Below, one piece after another: positions 27,226 to 39,169 of a stretch of 64,000 nt of DNA; position 1 is the first letter of the stretch, and each line of letters starts with the position of its first letter. The translations under genes and the position numbers were made by a program. Below the pieces are notes generated by a model, which had not been told where the DNA came from, did no database searches, and worked only from the letters and a program-made list of their open reading frames with translations. Origin of the DNA: Rhodobacteraceae bacterium 63075 (GTDB lineage Bacteria; Pseudomonadota; Alphaproteobacteria; Rhodobacterales; Rhodobacteraceae); assembly GCA_003417655.1 (NCBI GenBank), contig QVMW01000004.1:146481-210480 (forward strand), read 5' to 3'.

Positions 27226-28274
27226 GGTTTCTCGCCGTTCTCACAGTGCGCGACGAAGCGGCCTTCCTGCTCGAATGGCTCGCTCATCACCGCGCCGTGG
27301 GCTTCACCGACTTCCTGATCCTGTCCAACGATTGCTCGGACGGGACCGACGCGATGCTGGACCGTCTCGCCGAGATGGGCCTGTGCACACACCTGCGCAA
27401 TGACGGCCCCTACGACAAGGGCGGCATCCAGTTCACCGGCCTCAAGCGCGCCTCCCGGCACCCGCTGGTGCAGGAGGCCGACTGGATCATGGCCTTCGAC
27501 ATCGACGAGTTCGTCAATATCCATGCGGGCGACCACACGCTGCCCGCGCTGCTCGCCGCCCTTCCCGAGGCCACGGCGATCACGCTCACATGGCGCCTCT
27601 TCGGCAGCAATGACCAGCCCCGCTTCGAAGACGCGCCCGTCACGCGCCGCTTCACCCGCGCAGCCCCGGCGGTGATGCACTGGCCCTGGCGCGCGGCCAT
27701 GTTCAAAACCCTGTTCAAAAACAACGGCCTATACGGCAAACTTGGCGTGCACCGCCCGCGCCAGCCCGTCAAGGAGCGGCTGGACGAGGCCCGCTGGTTC
27801 GACGGCGAGGGCCGCGAGCTCGGCGCGCAGTTCAAGACGCGCCGGCTCTTTTCCAATTTCGGCCGCTCCAACACCGCCCTCGCCCAACTCAATCACTACG
27901 CCGTGGGCGACATGGAGAGCTTCATCGTCAAGGCCGCACGCGGCCGCGCGGTCCATGCCGAGCACAGCCTCGATGTCGACTACTGGGTCGAGCGCAACTA
28001 CAACACCGACGAGGACAGCTCCATCCTTGCGCTCGACACGCCCTTCAGGGACGAACTGGCGCGGCTGAGGGCCGATTCGCGCCTCGCCGAGCTTCACGAG
28101 GCCGCCGTGCACTGGCGCAAGGCCCGCTTTGCCGAGCTCTTGCTGCAAGAGCCCTACCGCGCGCTCTATGGCCGCCTGCTGCAAACGCCGCCCTCGCGCC
28201 CGGTGCCGCAAGGCGTGGCCCGCAGCCTCGTTGCCGCCGGGATGCAGGCCCGCGCCACAGCCCAAGAGCTTTAA
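27222..28274 (+). CDS. Glycosyltransferase family 2-like protein, GTG start
   Basis: A 350-residue Glyco_tranf_2_4 protein. The start is the GTG at 27222, overlapping the FkbM stop (GTGA), because homology begins immediately (RFLAVLTVRDEAAFLLEWLAH). The metal motif is DIDEF, and LAQLNHYAVGDMESFIVKAARGR matches the block seen in the other two glycosyltransferases here. It probably adds a different sugar. It is the last tightly coupled gene of the cluster; the next start is 88 bases away. Confidence 0.85.
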   Translation: MRFLAVLTVRDEAAFLLEWLAHHRAVGFTDFLILSNDCSDGTDAMLDRLAEMGLCTHLRNDGPYDKGGIQFTGLKRASRHPLVQEADWIMAFDIDEFVNIHAGDHTLPALLAALPEATAITLTWRLFGSNDQPRFEDAPVTRRFTRAAPAVMHWPWRAAMFKTLFKNNGLYGKLGVHRPRQPVKERLDEARWFDGEGRELGAQFKTRRLFSNFGRSNTALAQLNHYAVGDMESFIVKAARGRAVHAEHSLDVDYWVERNYNTDEDSSILALDTPFRDELARLRADSRLAELHEAAVHWRKARFAELLLQEPYRALYGRLLQTPPSRPVPQGVARSLVAAGMQARATAQEL

Positions 28275-28362
28275 AACTCCACCGCGCCTCCCCATTTCTG
28301 CCCCAATCCATGGCTAGTTCTCCGCTCGAACGCGGAAGAATACCGCAGATGAGGATTGACGC

Positions 28363-29313
28363 ATGCAGGATCTGGCAAATACGCTCGAGCGTTCGCTGGC
28401 GGAAATGTCCAAGCGCGACTGGCTCATGGCCCTGTCCGGGCTGAGCGAAGAGAACGGTCATTTCCAGGCCCTCGGCACAAAGCACTTTTCCTCCTACATC
28501 GCCGGCGGCGAGACCCTGCTCGTCACCTTCGAAAGCTACGAGAGCATCCAGCGCATCTCCCCCAATGCCCATCCGCTGGGCTGGGAAGTGGCCAAGATTC
28601 TCGGCTGGTCCTCGCTCTCGGTCATCTCCGATGGCCAGTCCTGGTTCCGCGACCGCAACATCTACGCCTATTTCGACGACCTCAGCGACGATGGCTTCTT
28701 CGAAGAGTTCGACAACGTGCTCTTCTATGGTGCCGGCCCCTGCGGCTACGCGGCAACCGCCTATTCCATCGCCGCGCCCGGCGCGCGCGTCCTCGCGCTT
28801 CAGCCCCAGGCCACGCTCGATCCCCGCGTGGCCGAATGGGACGAGCGCTTCACCCGCCAGCGCCGCCTGGATTTCACGACGCGCTATGGCTACGCGCCCG
28901 ACATGATCGACGGGGCCGAGAAGGCCTTCGTCATCTACGACCCCGAGGAGACGGAAGATGCGATGCATGCCGCGCTCTTCACGCGGCCCAATGTCACCAA
29001 GCTGCGCCTGCGCCACGCGGGCGGCGCGCTACAATTCAGCTTGCGCAACATGAAGATCCTTTCGCGGCTCATCGCCCTCGCCGGCACCGGCCGGCTCACC
29101 GAAGGCGAATTCGCCAAGCTCGCCCGTGCGCGCCGCGAAGACCGCCAATACCTGCGCAACCTGCTGCGCACCCTCGATGACAAGGGACGCACGCGGCTGG
29201 CCCATGCGCTCTGCAAGAACGTGACCACCCGGATGAAAGGCGTGCCCGCCTTCGAACGCCGCCTGCGCAGCCTCGAAAAGCGCCTCGAGGAGGAAGCGCA
29301 GGGCGACGGCTGA
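28363..29313 (+). CDS. Unrecognised protein, alpha/beta-hydrolase-like core
   Basis: A 316-residue soluble protein. The central stretch [42 protein letters not shown] looks like a strand-nucleophile-elbow-helix unit, but the serine of G-x-S-x-G is replaced (GAGPCG, with Cys). The C-terminal third is charged and helical ([11 protein letters not shown]..., [14 protein letters not shown]). I recall similar Roseobacter proteins labelled PAPS reductase without clear basis, and I do not adopt that name. It follows the glycosyltransferase cluster in the same direction. Confidence 0.55.
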   Translation: MQDLANTLERSLAEMSKRDWLMALSGLSEENGHFQALGTKHFSSYIAGGETLLVTFESYESIQRISPNAHPLGWEVAKILGWSSLSVISDGQSWFRDRNIYAYFDDLSDDGFFEEFDNVLFYGAGPCGYAATAYSIAAPGARVLALQPQATLDPRVAEWDERFTRQRRLDFTTRYGYAPDMIDGAEKAFVIYDPEETEDAMHAALFTRPNVTKLRLRHAGGALQFSLRNMKILSRLIALAGTGRLTEGEFAKLARARREDRQYLRNLLRTLDDKGRTRLAHALCKNVTTRMKGVPAFERRLRSLEKRLEEEAQGDG

Positions 29314-29362
29314 GGCGCAAAGCCCCTTCCGCTCCGGCCGTTTTCGCGCTAAGCGCTCGGGC

Positions 29363-30403
29363 ATGACCCAGAGCCTCACGATCCGCCGCCCCGATGACTG
29401 GCACCTGCACCTGCGCGATGGCGCGATGCTGCAAGCCGTCCTGCCCGAGACCGCGCGTCACTTCGCCCGCGCGATCATCATGCCCAATCTCGTGCCCCCC
29501 GTGGTGACCATGGCCGATGCCGCCGCCTACCGTGACCGGATCATGGCCGCTTTGCCCGAGGGCGCGCGCTTCACCCCGCTGATGACGCTCTACCTCACCG
29601 AGGAGACCGACCCGGACGATCTCGCCGCCGCCCATGCCGCGGGGCTGGTGACGGCCGTGAAGCTCTACCCCGCTGGCGCAACGACCAATTCCGCCTCGGG
29701 CGTGAGCAATTTCGAGAATGTCCTGCCGGTGCTCGAACGCATGGCCGAGATCGGCTGTCCGCTCTGCGTGCATGGGGAAGTCACCGACCGCGAGATCGAC
29801 ATCTTCGACCGCGAGGCCGTCTTCATCGAACGCGTGCTCGATCCGATCCGCGCCCGCGTGCCCGGCCTGCGCGTCATCATGGAGCATATCACCACGCGCG
29901 ACGGGGCCGATTACGTCATGGAAAACGCGCAAGACCTCGCCGCGACGATCACGATCCAGCACCTGATGTTCGACCGCAACGACATGCTGGTCGGCGGCAT
30001 GCGCCCGCATTACTACTGCCTGCCGATTCTCAAGCGCCGCGAGCACCGCGAGGCGCTTCTCGCGGCGGCCATCTCCGGGGATTCGCGCTTTTTCCTCGGA
30101 ACCGACAGCGCCCCGCACCCGACACATGCCAAGGAAGCGACGTGCTGCGCTGCGGGCTGTTTCACCGCCCCCATCGCGCTCTCCTGCCTTGCCTCGACAT
30201 TCGAGGAGGCCGGCGCGCTCGACAAGCTCGAAGGCTTCACATCGCTGCACGGCCCGGCCTTCTATGGCCTTCCGGCGAATGAAGACACGATCACCCTCAC
30301 CAAGGGCGCACCGCTTGAATACCCGGCCACGATCCCCGCAGGCGAGCACACCGTCACCGTCTTCGACCCCGGCCAGCCCCTTCACTGGCATGTCACACCC
30401 TAG
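29363..30403 (+). CDS. pyrC: Dihydroorotase, class II
   Basis: PyrC cyclises carbamoyl aspartate in pyrimidine synthesis. The 346-residue protein has the metal site [10 protein letters not shown] (His14, His16), the carboxylated Lys100 in [13 protein letters not shown], further ligands in VHGEV and MEHITT, and [14 protein letters not shown] with the catalytic Asp. Length matches the E. coli-type class. pyrE follows 69 bases downstream, with two palindromes between them. Confidence 0.97.
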   Translation: MTQSLTIRRPDDWHLHLRDGAMLQAVLPETARHFARAIIMPNLVPPVVTMADAAAYRDRIMAALPEGARFTPLMTLYLTEETDPDDLAAAHAAGLVTAVKLYPAGATTNSASGVSNFENVLPVLERMAEIGCPLCVHGEVTDREIDIFDREAVFIERVLDPIRARVPGLRVIMEHITTRDGADYVMENAQDLAATITIQHLMFDRNDMLVGGMRPHYYCLPILKRREHREALLAAAISGDSRFFLGTDSAPHPTHAKEATCCAAGCFTAPIALSCLASTFEEAGALDKLEGFTSLHGPAFYGLPANEDTITLTKGAPLEYPATIPAGEHTVTVFDPGQPLHWHVTP

Positions 30404-30405
30404 CG

Positions 30406-30450
30406 CCGTTTTCTTGCAAGAAAACGGACCGGAATTTTGCAAAATTCCGG
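30406..30450 (+). promoter_or_regulatory. Two adjacent 22-bp perfect palindromes between pyrC and pyrE
   Basis: 30406-30427 has core CGTTTTCTTGCAAGAAAACG and 30429-30450 begins CCGGAATTTTGC; each is a perfect palindrome centred on TTGCAA, separated by one base. In RNA they would form two tight hairpins just after the pyrC stop. There is no clear T-run, so they may stabilise the pyrC message or tune pyrE rather than terminate. Confidence 0.7.
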
Positions 30451-30472
30451 CAACCCGAACAAAGGTCCGCCC

Positions 30473-31153
30473 ATGATCCCCTCCGCCTATCCCGCCCCCG
30501 ACGAGATCGCCCGCCTCACCGCGCGCATGCTGCTCGAGATCGGCGCGGTGAACTTCAACACCGATGAGCCCTATATCCTCGCCTCCGGGCTGCCCTCGCC
30601 GAGCTATATCGACTGCCGCAAGCTCATCTCCTATCCGCGCATCCGCAGCACCTTGATGGATTTCCTGAGCGTGACGGTGATGCGCAATGCCGGGCTTGAG
30701 GCCTTCGACAATATCGCCGGCGGCGAGACGGCGGGCATTCCCTTCGCCGCGCTCGTGGCCGAGCGCATGGCCCTGCCGATGAGCTACGTGCGCAAGAAGC
30801 CCAAGGGATACGGGAAGAATGCCCGCATCGAGGGCGCGATGCGCGAGGGAGAGCGCGTGCTGCTGGTCGAAGACCTGACGACAGATGGCGGCTCCAAGCT
30901 CAGCTTCGTCGACGCGATCCGCGAGACAGGCGCAAGCTGCGGCCATACGGCCGTGATCTTCTACTATGACATCTTCCCCGAAACGCGCAAGACACTCGGC
31001 GATCATGGCGTCACCCTGCACCACCTTTGCACATGGTGGGACGTTCTGTCCGAGGCCCGCGCGCAAGAGGCCTTTCCCGCCGAGACGCTGGCCGAGGTCG
31101 CGCGGTTCCTGAACGACCCGCGCAAGTGGCAGGACGAGAACAAGCCGGGCTGA
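30473..31153 (+). CDS. pyrE: Orotate phosphoribosyltransferase
   Basis: PyrE joins orotate and PRPP to form OMP. The 226-residue protein carries the PRPP loop [21 protein letters not shown] and substrate contacts [19 protein letters not shown] and [14 protein letters not shown] 30473 follows the paired palindromes; the longer frame from 30437 would run through them and is rejected. It is a typical alphaproteobacterial long form of PyrE. Confidence 0.96.
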   Translation: MIPSAYPAPDEIARLTARMLLEIGAVNFNTDEPYILASGLPSPSYIDCRKLISYPRIRSTLMDFLSVTVMRNAGLEAFDNIAGGETAGIPFAALVAERMALPMSYVRKKPKGYGKNARIEGAMREGERVLLVEDLTTDGGSKLSFVDAIRETGASCGHTAVIFYYDIFPETRKTLGDHGVTLHHLCTWWDVLSEARAQEAFPAETLAEVARFLNDPRKWQDENKPG

Positions 31154-31420
31154 CAGTCGCCGCGACTCGCCCTGAAGCTGGCTTCGGGGCCGAATCCGGA
31201 GTTTTCGCGTTTCATTTTCGCGGCGCGGGCGCAATGCCTTGGAAAGGCTTGCGAATACCCCCGGAAAGGCGTTTTACGCCCCGTCGCACCCGCTGCGGAG
31301 CACGAAAAAAGTTTCAATTTTATGAAGGCGGAGAGCCACCGGATATGGTAGGCTCGCTGCCGAAATCTTCCATATCTTGCGGCGAAATGCGAGCATGCAC
31401 TTCTCCACAGGATTTCCAGA

Positions 31421-31450
31421 TTGTCCTTTGCCGCCGCCAGCCGCTATGAC
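31421..31450 (+). promoter_or_regulatory. Candidate dnaB promoter within the 31154-31488 gap
   Basis: TTGTCC at 31421 and TATGAC at 31445 are 18 bases apart and about 40 bases before the dnaB ATG. A DnaA-box-like TTCTCCACA (8 of 9 to TTATCCACA) lies at 31401-31409. Apart from these the gap holds an AT-rich tract near 31303-31325 and no gene that I can see. Confidence 0.45.
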
Positions 31451-31488
31451 ATGCGCAAGGCAGGGCAAACCCGTCAGAGGGGCACGAG

Positions 31489-32976
31489 ATGAACGAGGTC
31501 AGCGTATTCAACCCGACAGGCGCGGAAGTCTCCTCGCCCGACACGATGCCGCATTCGATCGAGGCTGAACAGCAGCTCCTCGGCGCGCTTCTGACCAACA
31601 ACGATGTCTACGACAAGATCGCCAGCATCATCACCTCCAAGCATTTCTACGATCCCGTCCACGCGCGCATCTACGAGACCGCCGCCGCCCGGATCACCCG
31701 CAACAACCTCGCCTCGCCGGTCACGCTCAAGGCCTTCTTCGAGGATGACGAGGGGCTCAAGGAACTCGGCGGCGCAGCCTATCTTGCCCGCCTCGCGGGC
31801 GCGGCCATCTCGGCCTTCGCCGTGCGCGACTATGCCCAGATGATCTACGATCTCGCCGTGCGCCGCGACCTGATCGCGCTCGGCCAGGAGATCAGCGCCC
31901 GGGCGGCCAAGGTCGAGGTCGATTCCGAGCCGCGCGAGCAGATCGTCGAGGCCGAGCAGAAGCTCTACCAGCTGGCCGAACAGGGCCAGGCCGAAAGCGG
32001 TTTCCAGAGTTTCCTCAAGGCCGTGACCGACGCGGTCAATGTCGCCAATGCCGCCTACCAGCGCGATGGCGGGCTCGCGGGCATCGCCACCGAGCTGGCC
32101 GACATGGACAAGATGCTCGGCGGTCTGCACAAGTCCGACCTTCTCATTCTCGCGGGCCGTCCTTCGATGGGCAAGACCTCGCTGGCCACCAACATCGCCT
32201 TCAACGTCGCCAAGGCCTACAAGCGCGGCAAGCTCCCAGACGGGGCCGAAGGCGCGGTCGATGGCGGCGTCGTGGGCTTTTTCAGCCTCGAGATGAGCGC
32301 CGAGCAGCTCGCCGGCCGTATTCTCGCCGAGGCCTCCGAGATCAGCTCGCACAAGATCCGCCAGGGCGATCTCGACGAGGGCGAATTCCGCCGCTTCGTC
32401 GATGCCGCCAAGGAGCTCGAAGCCTGCCCGCTCTTCATCGACGATACCGCCGCGATCCCCATCGCCCAGCTCGCCGCCCGCGCCCGCCGCCTGAAGCGCA
32501 CCCACGGGCTCGACCTTCTCATCGTCGACTATCTCCAGCTCGTGCGCGGCCAGTCCGAGAACCGCGTTCAGGAGATCGGCGAGATCTCGATGGGCCTCAA
32601 GGCCATCGCCAAGGAACTCAACATCCCCGTCGTCGCCCTGTCGCAGCTCTCGCGGCAGGTCGAGAGCCGCGACGACAAGCGCCCCCAGCTTTCGGACCTG
32701 CGCGAAAGCGGCTCGATCGAGCAGGACGCCGACGTGGTCATGTTCGTCTTCCGCGAGGAATATTACGTCGAGCGCGAGAAGCCCTCCGATCACGAGCTCG
32801 ACAAGATGGCCGAATGGCAGGAGCGCATGTCGCGCCTGCACGGCAAGGCCGAGGTCATCATCGGCAAGCAGCGTCACGGGCCGATCGGCACGGTCGAGCT
32901 GAGCTTCGAAAGCCAGTTCACCCGCTTCGGCAACCTCGTGAAACCCTGGCAGCAAGGCGGCGGCGACACGTTCTAG
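31489..32976 (+). CDS. dnaB: Replicative DNA helicase
   Basis: DnaB unwinds DNA at the replication fork as a hexamer. The 495-residue protein has the DnaB N-terminal domain (MPHSIEAEQQLLGALLTNNDVYD), a linker, and the RecA-type ATPase: Walker A in LAGRPSMGKTSLATNIA, Walker B in LDLLIVDYLQLVRG, then SQLSRQVESR and LRESGSIEQDADVVMF. It is complete, with no intein. A short acidic insert (KRGKLPDGAEGAVDGGV) follows Walker A, as is common in alphaproteobacteria. Confidence 0.97.
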   Translation: MNEVSVFNPTGAEVSSPDTMPHSIEAEQQLLGALLTNNDVYDKIASIITSKHFYDPVHARIYETAAARITRNNLASPVTLKAFFEDDEGLKELGGAAYLARLAGAAISAFAVRDYAQMIYDLAVRRDLIALGQEISARAAKVEVDSEPREQIVEAEQKLYQLAEQGQAESGFQSFLKAVTDAVNVANAAYQRDGGLAGIATELADMDKMLGGLHKSDLLILAGRPSMGKTSLATNIAFNVAKAYKRGKLPDGAEGAVDGGVVGFFSLEMSAEQLAGRILAEASEISSHKIRQGDLDEGEFRRFVDAAKELEACPLFIDDTAAIPIAQLAARARRLKRTHGLDLLIVDYLQLVRGQSENRVQEIGEISMGLKAIAKELNIPVVALSQLSRQVESRDDKRPQLSDLRESGSIEQDADVVMFVFREEYYVEREKPSDHELDKMAEWQERMSRLHGKAEVIIGKQRHGPIGTVELSFESQFTRFGNLVKPWQQGGGDTF

Positions 32977-33050
32977 CCCCGCCTCGCGCTTCATCATGCT
33001 CCCAATCCGCCGGTGATCAACCGGCAACTCCGAAAACAGGATATTCCATC

Positions 33051-34292
<1,242 letters not shown>

Positions 34293-34294
34293 GC

Positions 34295-34458
34295 GGCCCC
34301 TCGCCAGACCGCGGGATGGCGATCCGCCGGAGGGGCTGCAGCGCTTTATGCCAGCCAAATCCGAAAGAGATCTGAGCAATGCGCCAAGCTTCACCACTCG
34401 CCAGCCCGTGCGGGCGGTCTGGCGAGGGGCCGGGCACCTTCGGTGCTATTCCGGCCCC
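34295..34458 (+). repeat. 140-bp inverted-repeat element, copy 1, with competing hairpin
   Basis: Arms 34295-34312 and 34414-34431 are perfect 18-bp complements (core CTCGCCAGACCGC / GCGGTCTGGCGAG), enclosing 101 bases. The right arm overlaps a second hairpin, GGGGCCGG (34426-34433) with CCGGCCCC (34451-34458), which itself holds GCACCTTCGGTGC. The two foldings exclude one another. The gap lies between converging pepT and acr3. Inner blocks GCTTTAT, GCCAAATCCG and TCGCCAGCCCG are shared with copy 2. Confidence 0.8.
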
Positions 34459-34524
34459 GACGCGTGAACTCACCGATCGTCGAAATAATACCCTTCGGCG
34501 CATCTTGACCATACAAAAGAACCC

Positions 34525-35540
34525 TCACACCCCGCGCGCCGCGAACCGCCCGCGCGTCCGGTTGGCGAAGGCCACGAGCGAGAGCATCACCGGCACCTCG
34601 ACCAGCACGCCCACGACCGTCGCCAGCGCCGCGCCGGAATTGAGCCCGAAAAGGCTGATCGCCACGGCCACGGCCAGTTCGAAGAAGTTCGACGTGCCGA
34701 TGAGCGCGCAGGGCGCGGCGATCCGGTGCGGCACTTTCAGCGCATAGGCCGCCGCATAGGCCAGCGCGAAAATCCCGTAGGATTGCAGCAGGATCGGCAC
34801 GGCGATGAGCGCGATGACAAGCGGGCGGTCCAGGATGACCTCGCCCTGCAGCCCGAAGAGGATCACCACCGTCGCGATCAGCCCGATGACCGACCCGGGC
34901 TTGACACGGCTCTGGAAGGCCTCGATCCGTTCCGCGCTGCCCAGCCGCGCGCGCGTCACCAGCCCCGCCGCCAGCGGGAGCGCCACGAAGAGCACGACGG
35001 AGAGCACCAGCGTCTCCCAGGGCACCACGATATCCGTCACCCCCAGCAAGAAGGCGACGACCGGCGCGAAGGCGAAGACCATCACGACATCATTCACCGA
35101 GACCTGCAACAGCGTATAGCTCTCGTCGCCCCGCGTGAGCTGCGACCAGACGAAAACCATCGCGGTGCAGGGCGCGGCCCCCAGCAGGATCAGCCCCGCG
35201 ATATATTGCTGCGCGTCGGCAGGCGCGATCAGCCCGGCGAAGACCACCTCGAAGAAGAGAACGCCAAGCGCGGCCATGGTGAAGGGCTTGATCAGCCAGT
35301 TGACCGTCAGCGTGATCGCCAGCCCCTTGGGCTGCTTGAGCACGCCGCGCAGGCTCGACGGGTCCACCCCGACCATCATCGGGTAGACCATCGCCCAGAT
35401 CAGCGCGGCGACCACGAGGTTCACGCTGGCCACTTCCGCCGCCGCGACGAGGGAGACAAGGCCGGGCGCGATCGTGCCCAGGGCGATGCCGGCTGCCATT
35501 GCCAGCGCGACCCAGAGGGTCAGGTAGCGTTCAAAGATGC

Positions 35541-35544
<4 letters not shown>
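34525..35544 (-). CDS. acr3: Arsenite efflux transporter, ACR3 family
   Basis: A 339-residue inner-membrane permease that exports arsenite. It has about ten hydrophobic segments and the family signature [24 protein letters not shown] with the essential Cys in the fourth segment. It is the last gene of the arsenic operon and overlaps arsJ by 4 bases. A charged C-terminus ([13 protein letters not shown]) remains in the cytoplasm. Confidence 0.94.
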
Positions 35545-36814
<1,270 letters not shown>

Positions 36815-36818
<4 letters not shown>

Positions 36819-37813
36819 AGGCTGCCCCCGACCATGGCTGCGACATCCACGAGCCGATGCGCATAGCCCATCTCGTTGTCATACCACGCGTAGATCTTCA
36901 CCTGCGTGCCGTTCACGACCATCGTCGAGGGCGCATCGACGATGCTGGAGCGGGTGTCATTGGTGTAGTCGGTCGAGACCAGCGGGCGCTCCTCGTAGCC
37001 GAGAATGCCCTGAAGCGGGCCCTCGGCGGCGTCCTTGAAGAGCGCGTTGACCTCCTCGGCGGTTGTTGCGCGCTCCACTTCGAAGACGCAATCGGTGAGC
37101 GAGGCATTGAGCAGCGGCACGCGGACGGCATGGCCGTTGAGCCGCCCGGTGAGCTCGGGATAAATGAGCGTGATCGCCGTGGCGCTGCCCGTCGTCGTCG
37201 GGATCATCGAGTTGAGCGCCGAGCGCGCGCGGCGCAGGTCTTTCGCCGGGCGGTCGACGATGGTCTGTGTGTTGGTCACGTTATGGATCGTCGTCATCGA
37301 GCCATGCTTGATGCCGAGCGCCTCGTGGATGACCTTCACCACTGGCGCGAGGCAGTTCGTCGTGCAGCTCGCGGCGGTGACGATGCGGTGGCGCCCGGGG
37401 TCATAGGTCTCCTCATTGACGCCATAGACGATGTTGGCCGCGTCTCCGTCCTTCACCGGGGCGGAGACGACGACCTTCTTCACCCCCGCGTCGAAATAGG
37501 GCGCGAGCTTGGCTTCCGTCTTGAAGACGCCTGTGCAGTCGATCACCACGTCGACGCCGTCCAGAGGCAGATCGGCAATGTCGCGCGCCCCGATGAAGGG
37601 CAGCCGGGTGCCGTCGATGGTGACGCTTTCGTGGTCATGCGAGAAGGCGGCATCCCAGCGGCCATGCACTGTGTCGAATTCCAGAAGATGCGCGTGCATC
37701 TCCGCATCCCCGACCGCGTCGTTGATCCAGGCGATCTCCGCGCCGCTTTCCAGAAGCGGCCTGAGCGCGAGCTTGCCGACACGGCCGAGCCCGTTGAGCG
37801 CATAGGTGGTCAT
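36815..37813 (-). CDS. ArsJ-associated glyceraldehyde-3-phosphate dehydrogenase
   Basis: A 332-residue GAPDH. NAD binding is [18 protein letters not shown]; the active-site Cys is in [13 protein letters not shown]; the C-terminal [15 protein letters not shown] is typical. In ars operons this enzyme uses arsenate in place of phosphate to make 1-arseno-3-phosphoglycerate for ArsJ export. It overlaps arsJ by 4 bases and the ArsR-ArsC gene by 1 base. It is unlikely to be the housekeeping glycolytic copy. Confidence 0.93.
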
Positions 37814-38658
37814 TATTGCTGTCCCTCCTCGATGCTCTGCCCGATCTCGTCGACCGCCTTTTGCAGCGACAGCCGGTCATGCGAATCCAAGGGCAGCGCC
37901 GTGAAGGCGATGAGCCGGTTGCGCAGCGCGCCGTAGGTCTGCTGGAAGGCGAGGCTCTTTTGCGCGTCGGTCCCGTCGACCTTCACGGGGTCGGGCATCC
38001 CCCAATGCGCGCTGACGGGCTGGCCCTGCCAGGAGGGGCATTCCTCGTTGGCCGCCTGGTCGCAGACGGTGAAGACGAAATCGAAGACCGGCGCATCCTG
38101 CCCCTGGAACTCGGCGACGTTCTTGGCGCGCAAGAGAGAGACGTCATGGCCCTTCTGCTCGAGCACCTCGAGGGCGAAGGGGTTGAGCTCGGAGCGCGGG
38201 CTGGTCCCCGCGGAATAGGGCTCGAACCGGTCTCCCGCCAGCTCGCGCAGAAGCGATTCGGCAAAGATCGAGCGGGCGGAATTGCCCGTGCAGATGAACA
38301 GGGCGTTGTATTTACGGTCGGTCATCGGTGTGTCTCCGTTTGGGGTGCCTTGGGTGAAGGGCGCGCAGATTTCGGGGCGGCCCCTGCAACAGTCGTTCAG
38401 AAGGTAATCGATGGTCTCCCGCGCATTGCCCATGTCGATGCCGTAGCGCAGGGTCGTGCCGGAGCGCTCCTGCGTGACAAGGCCGGCCTGCCGGAGCGCA
38501 TTCAGGTAGCCCGAAAGCGTGTTCGGCTTGAGCTCCAGCGCATGGGCCAGCTCGCTGGCGGGCACGCGCCCCGGATAGCGGCGCATGAGCAGCCGGAAGA
38601 GGGCCAGCCGCTGCGGGTGGCCGAGGGTCGTGAGGCGTTGGGGAATCCTTGTTTCCAT
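37813..38658 (-). CDS. ArsR-ArsC fusion: arsenic repressor plus arsenate reductase
   Basis: A 281-residue fusion. Residues 1 to about 95 are an ArsR-type winged HTH ([20 protein letters not shown]..., [20 protein letters not shown]), followed by a cysteine cluster [11 protein letters not shown] that could bind As(III). From Met113 ([19 protein letters not shown]) comes a low-molecular-weight-phosphatase-type ArsC with the CX5R loop. The internal ATG at 38325 has GGAG 8 bases upstream, so free ArsC may also be made. This is the first gene of the operon; a dyad overlaps its start. Confidence 0.9.
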   Translation of the reverse strand: METRIPQRLTTLGHPQRLALFRLLMRRYPGRVPASELAHALELKPNTLSGYLNALRQAGLVTQERSGTTLRYGIDMGNARETIDYLLNDCCRGRPEICAPFTQGTPNGDTPMTDRKYNALFICTGNSARSIFAESLLRELAGDRFEPYSAGTSPRSELNPFALEVLEQKGHDVSLLRAKNVAEFQGQDAPVFDFVFTVCDQAANEECPSWQGQPVSAHWGMPDPVKVDGTDAQKSLAFQQTYGALRNRLIAFTALPLDSHDRLSLQKAVDEIGQSIEEGQQ

Positions 38659-38681
38659 AATTCGTGAATATGCGAATTATG
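38656..38681 (-). promoter_or_regulatory. ArsR-type operator overlapping the arsR-arsC start
   Basis: CATAATTCG and CGAATTATG form a perfect 9-bp inverted repeat around TGAATATG. The dyad includes the start codon itself. Core ATTCG-N8-CGAAT resembles ArsR operators. The mRNA may be nearly leaderless (inference). Confidence 0.75.
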
Positions 38682-38795
38682 GGGTGAGGGAAAGTGAAGG
38701 TTTTGTGAAATTGCGGAGAGGCGGGGGCTATCGCGGGTCTTGGCCGTTGGCGGACATAGCGACCGCTGTCAGCGCGGAGCGGACGCTCGATCAAG

Positions 38796-38965
38796 CCGCG
38801 CATCGACGGGCCGCGGTGCGGCGATCCGACGGAAGTGCTATCGCGATTTATCTCCGCAACTGGCGCGCGAAGACCATGCGATGCACCAACACCAGCCCAA
38901 TCGCCGTGCCGTGGTGGCGGCCCGGCGATGCGCGGCGGCGCTTCGCGCCTTGATTCCGCGCGGCA
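38796..38965 (+). repeat. 140-bp inverted-repeat element, copy 3, plus hairpin
   Basis: Arms 38796-38814 (CCGCGCATCGACGGGCCGC) and 38917-38935 pair with one mismatch. The right arm overlaps a second hairpin, GCGCGG (38930-38935) with CCGCGC (38956-38961), holding GGCGCTTCGCGCC. The rest of the 511-bp gap (38659-39169) holds the ArsR operator at its left, an unassigned stretch, and at 39033-39118 a shorter CGCCAG...CTGGCG segment with GCCAGCCAAGC that looks like a fragment of the same family. Confidence 0.65.
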
Positions 38966-39169
38966 TAGATCTGCGTTGGGTTCTTGGATTGCTTTCGGTG
39001 CTATTCCGGCAATGGGGCTGACATCCGCCTATCGCCAGAAACCACCACACCCCACCAGCTCCGCGCCGCATCCCAAGGCCAGCCAAGCTCGGATTTTCAC
39101 AAGGCAGGGCTGGCGGTAACCCCGCATTTGTATCAAACTGCCCGAAAGTGGTTTCAGCAGGATTGTGTC

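Noticed and set aside
28363..29313. Naming this gene PAPS reductase
   Set aside because: None of the PP-loop or cysteine motifs seen in the true cysH at 13134 are present.
37813..38658. ArsR-ArsC as a sequencing frameshift joining two genes
   Set aside because: The frame is open throughout with normal domain lengths and no disrupted motif, and ArsR-ArsC fusions are known.
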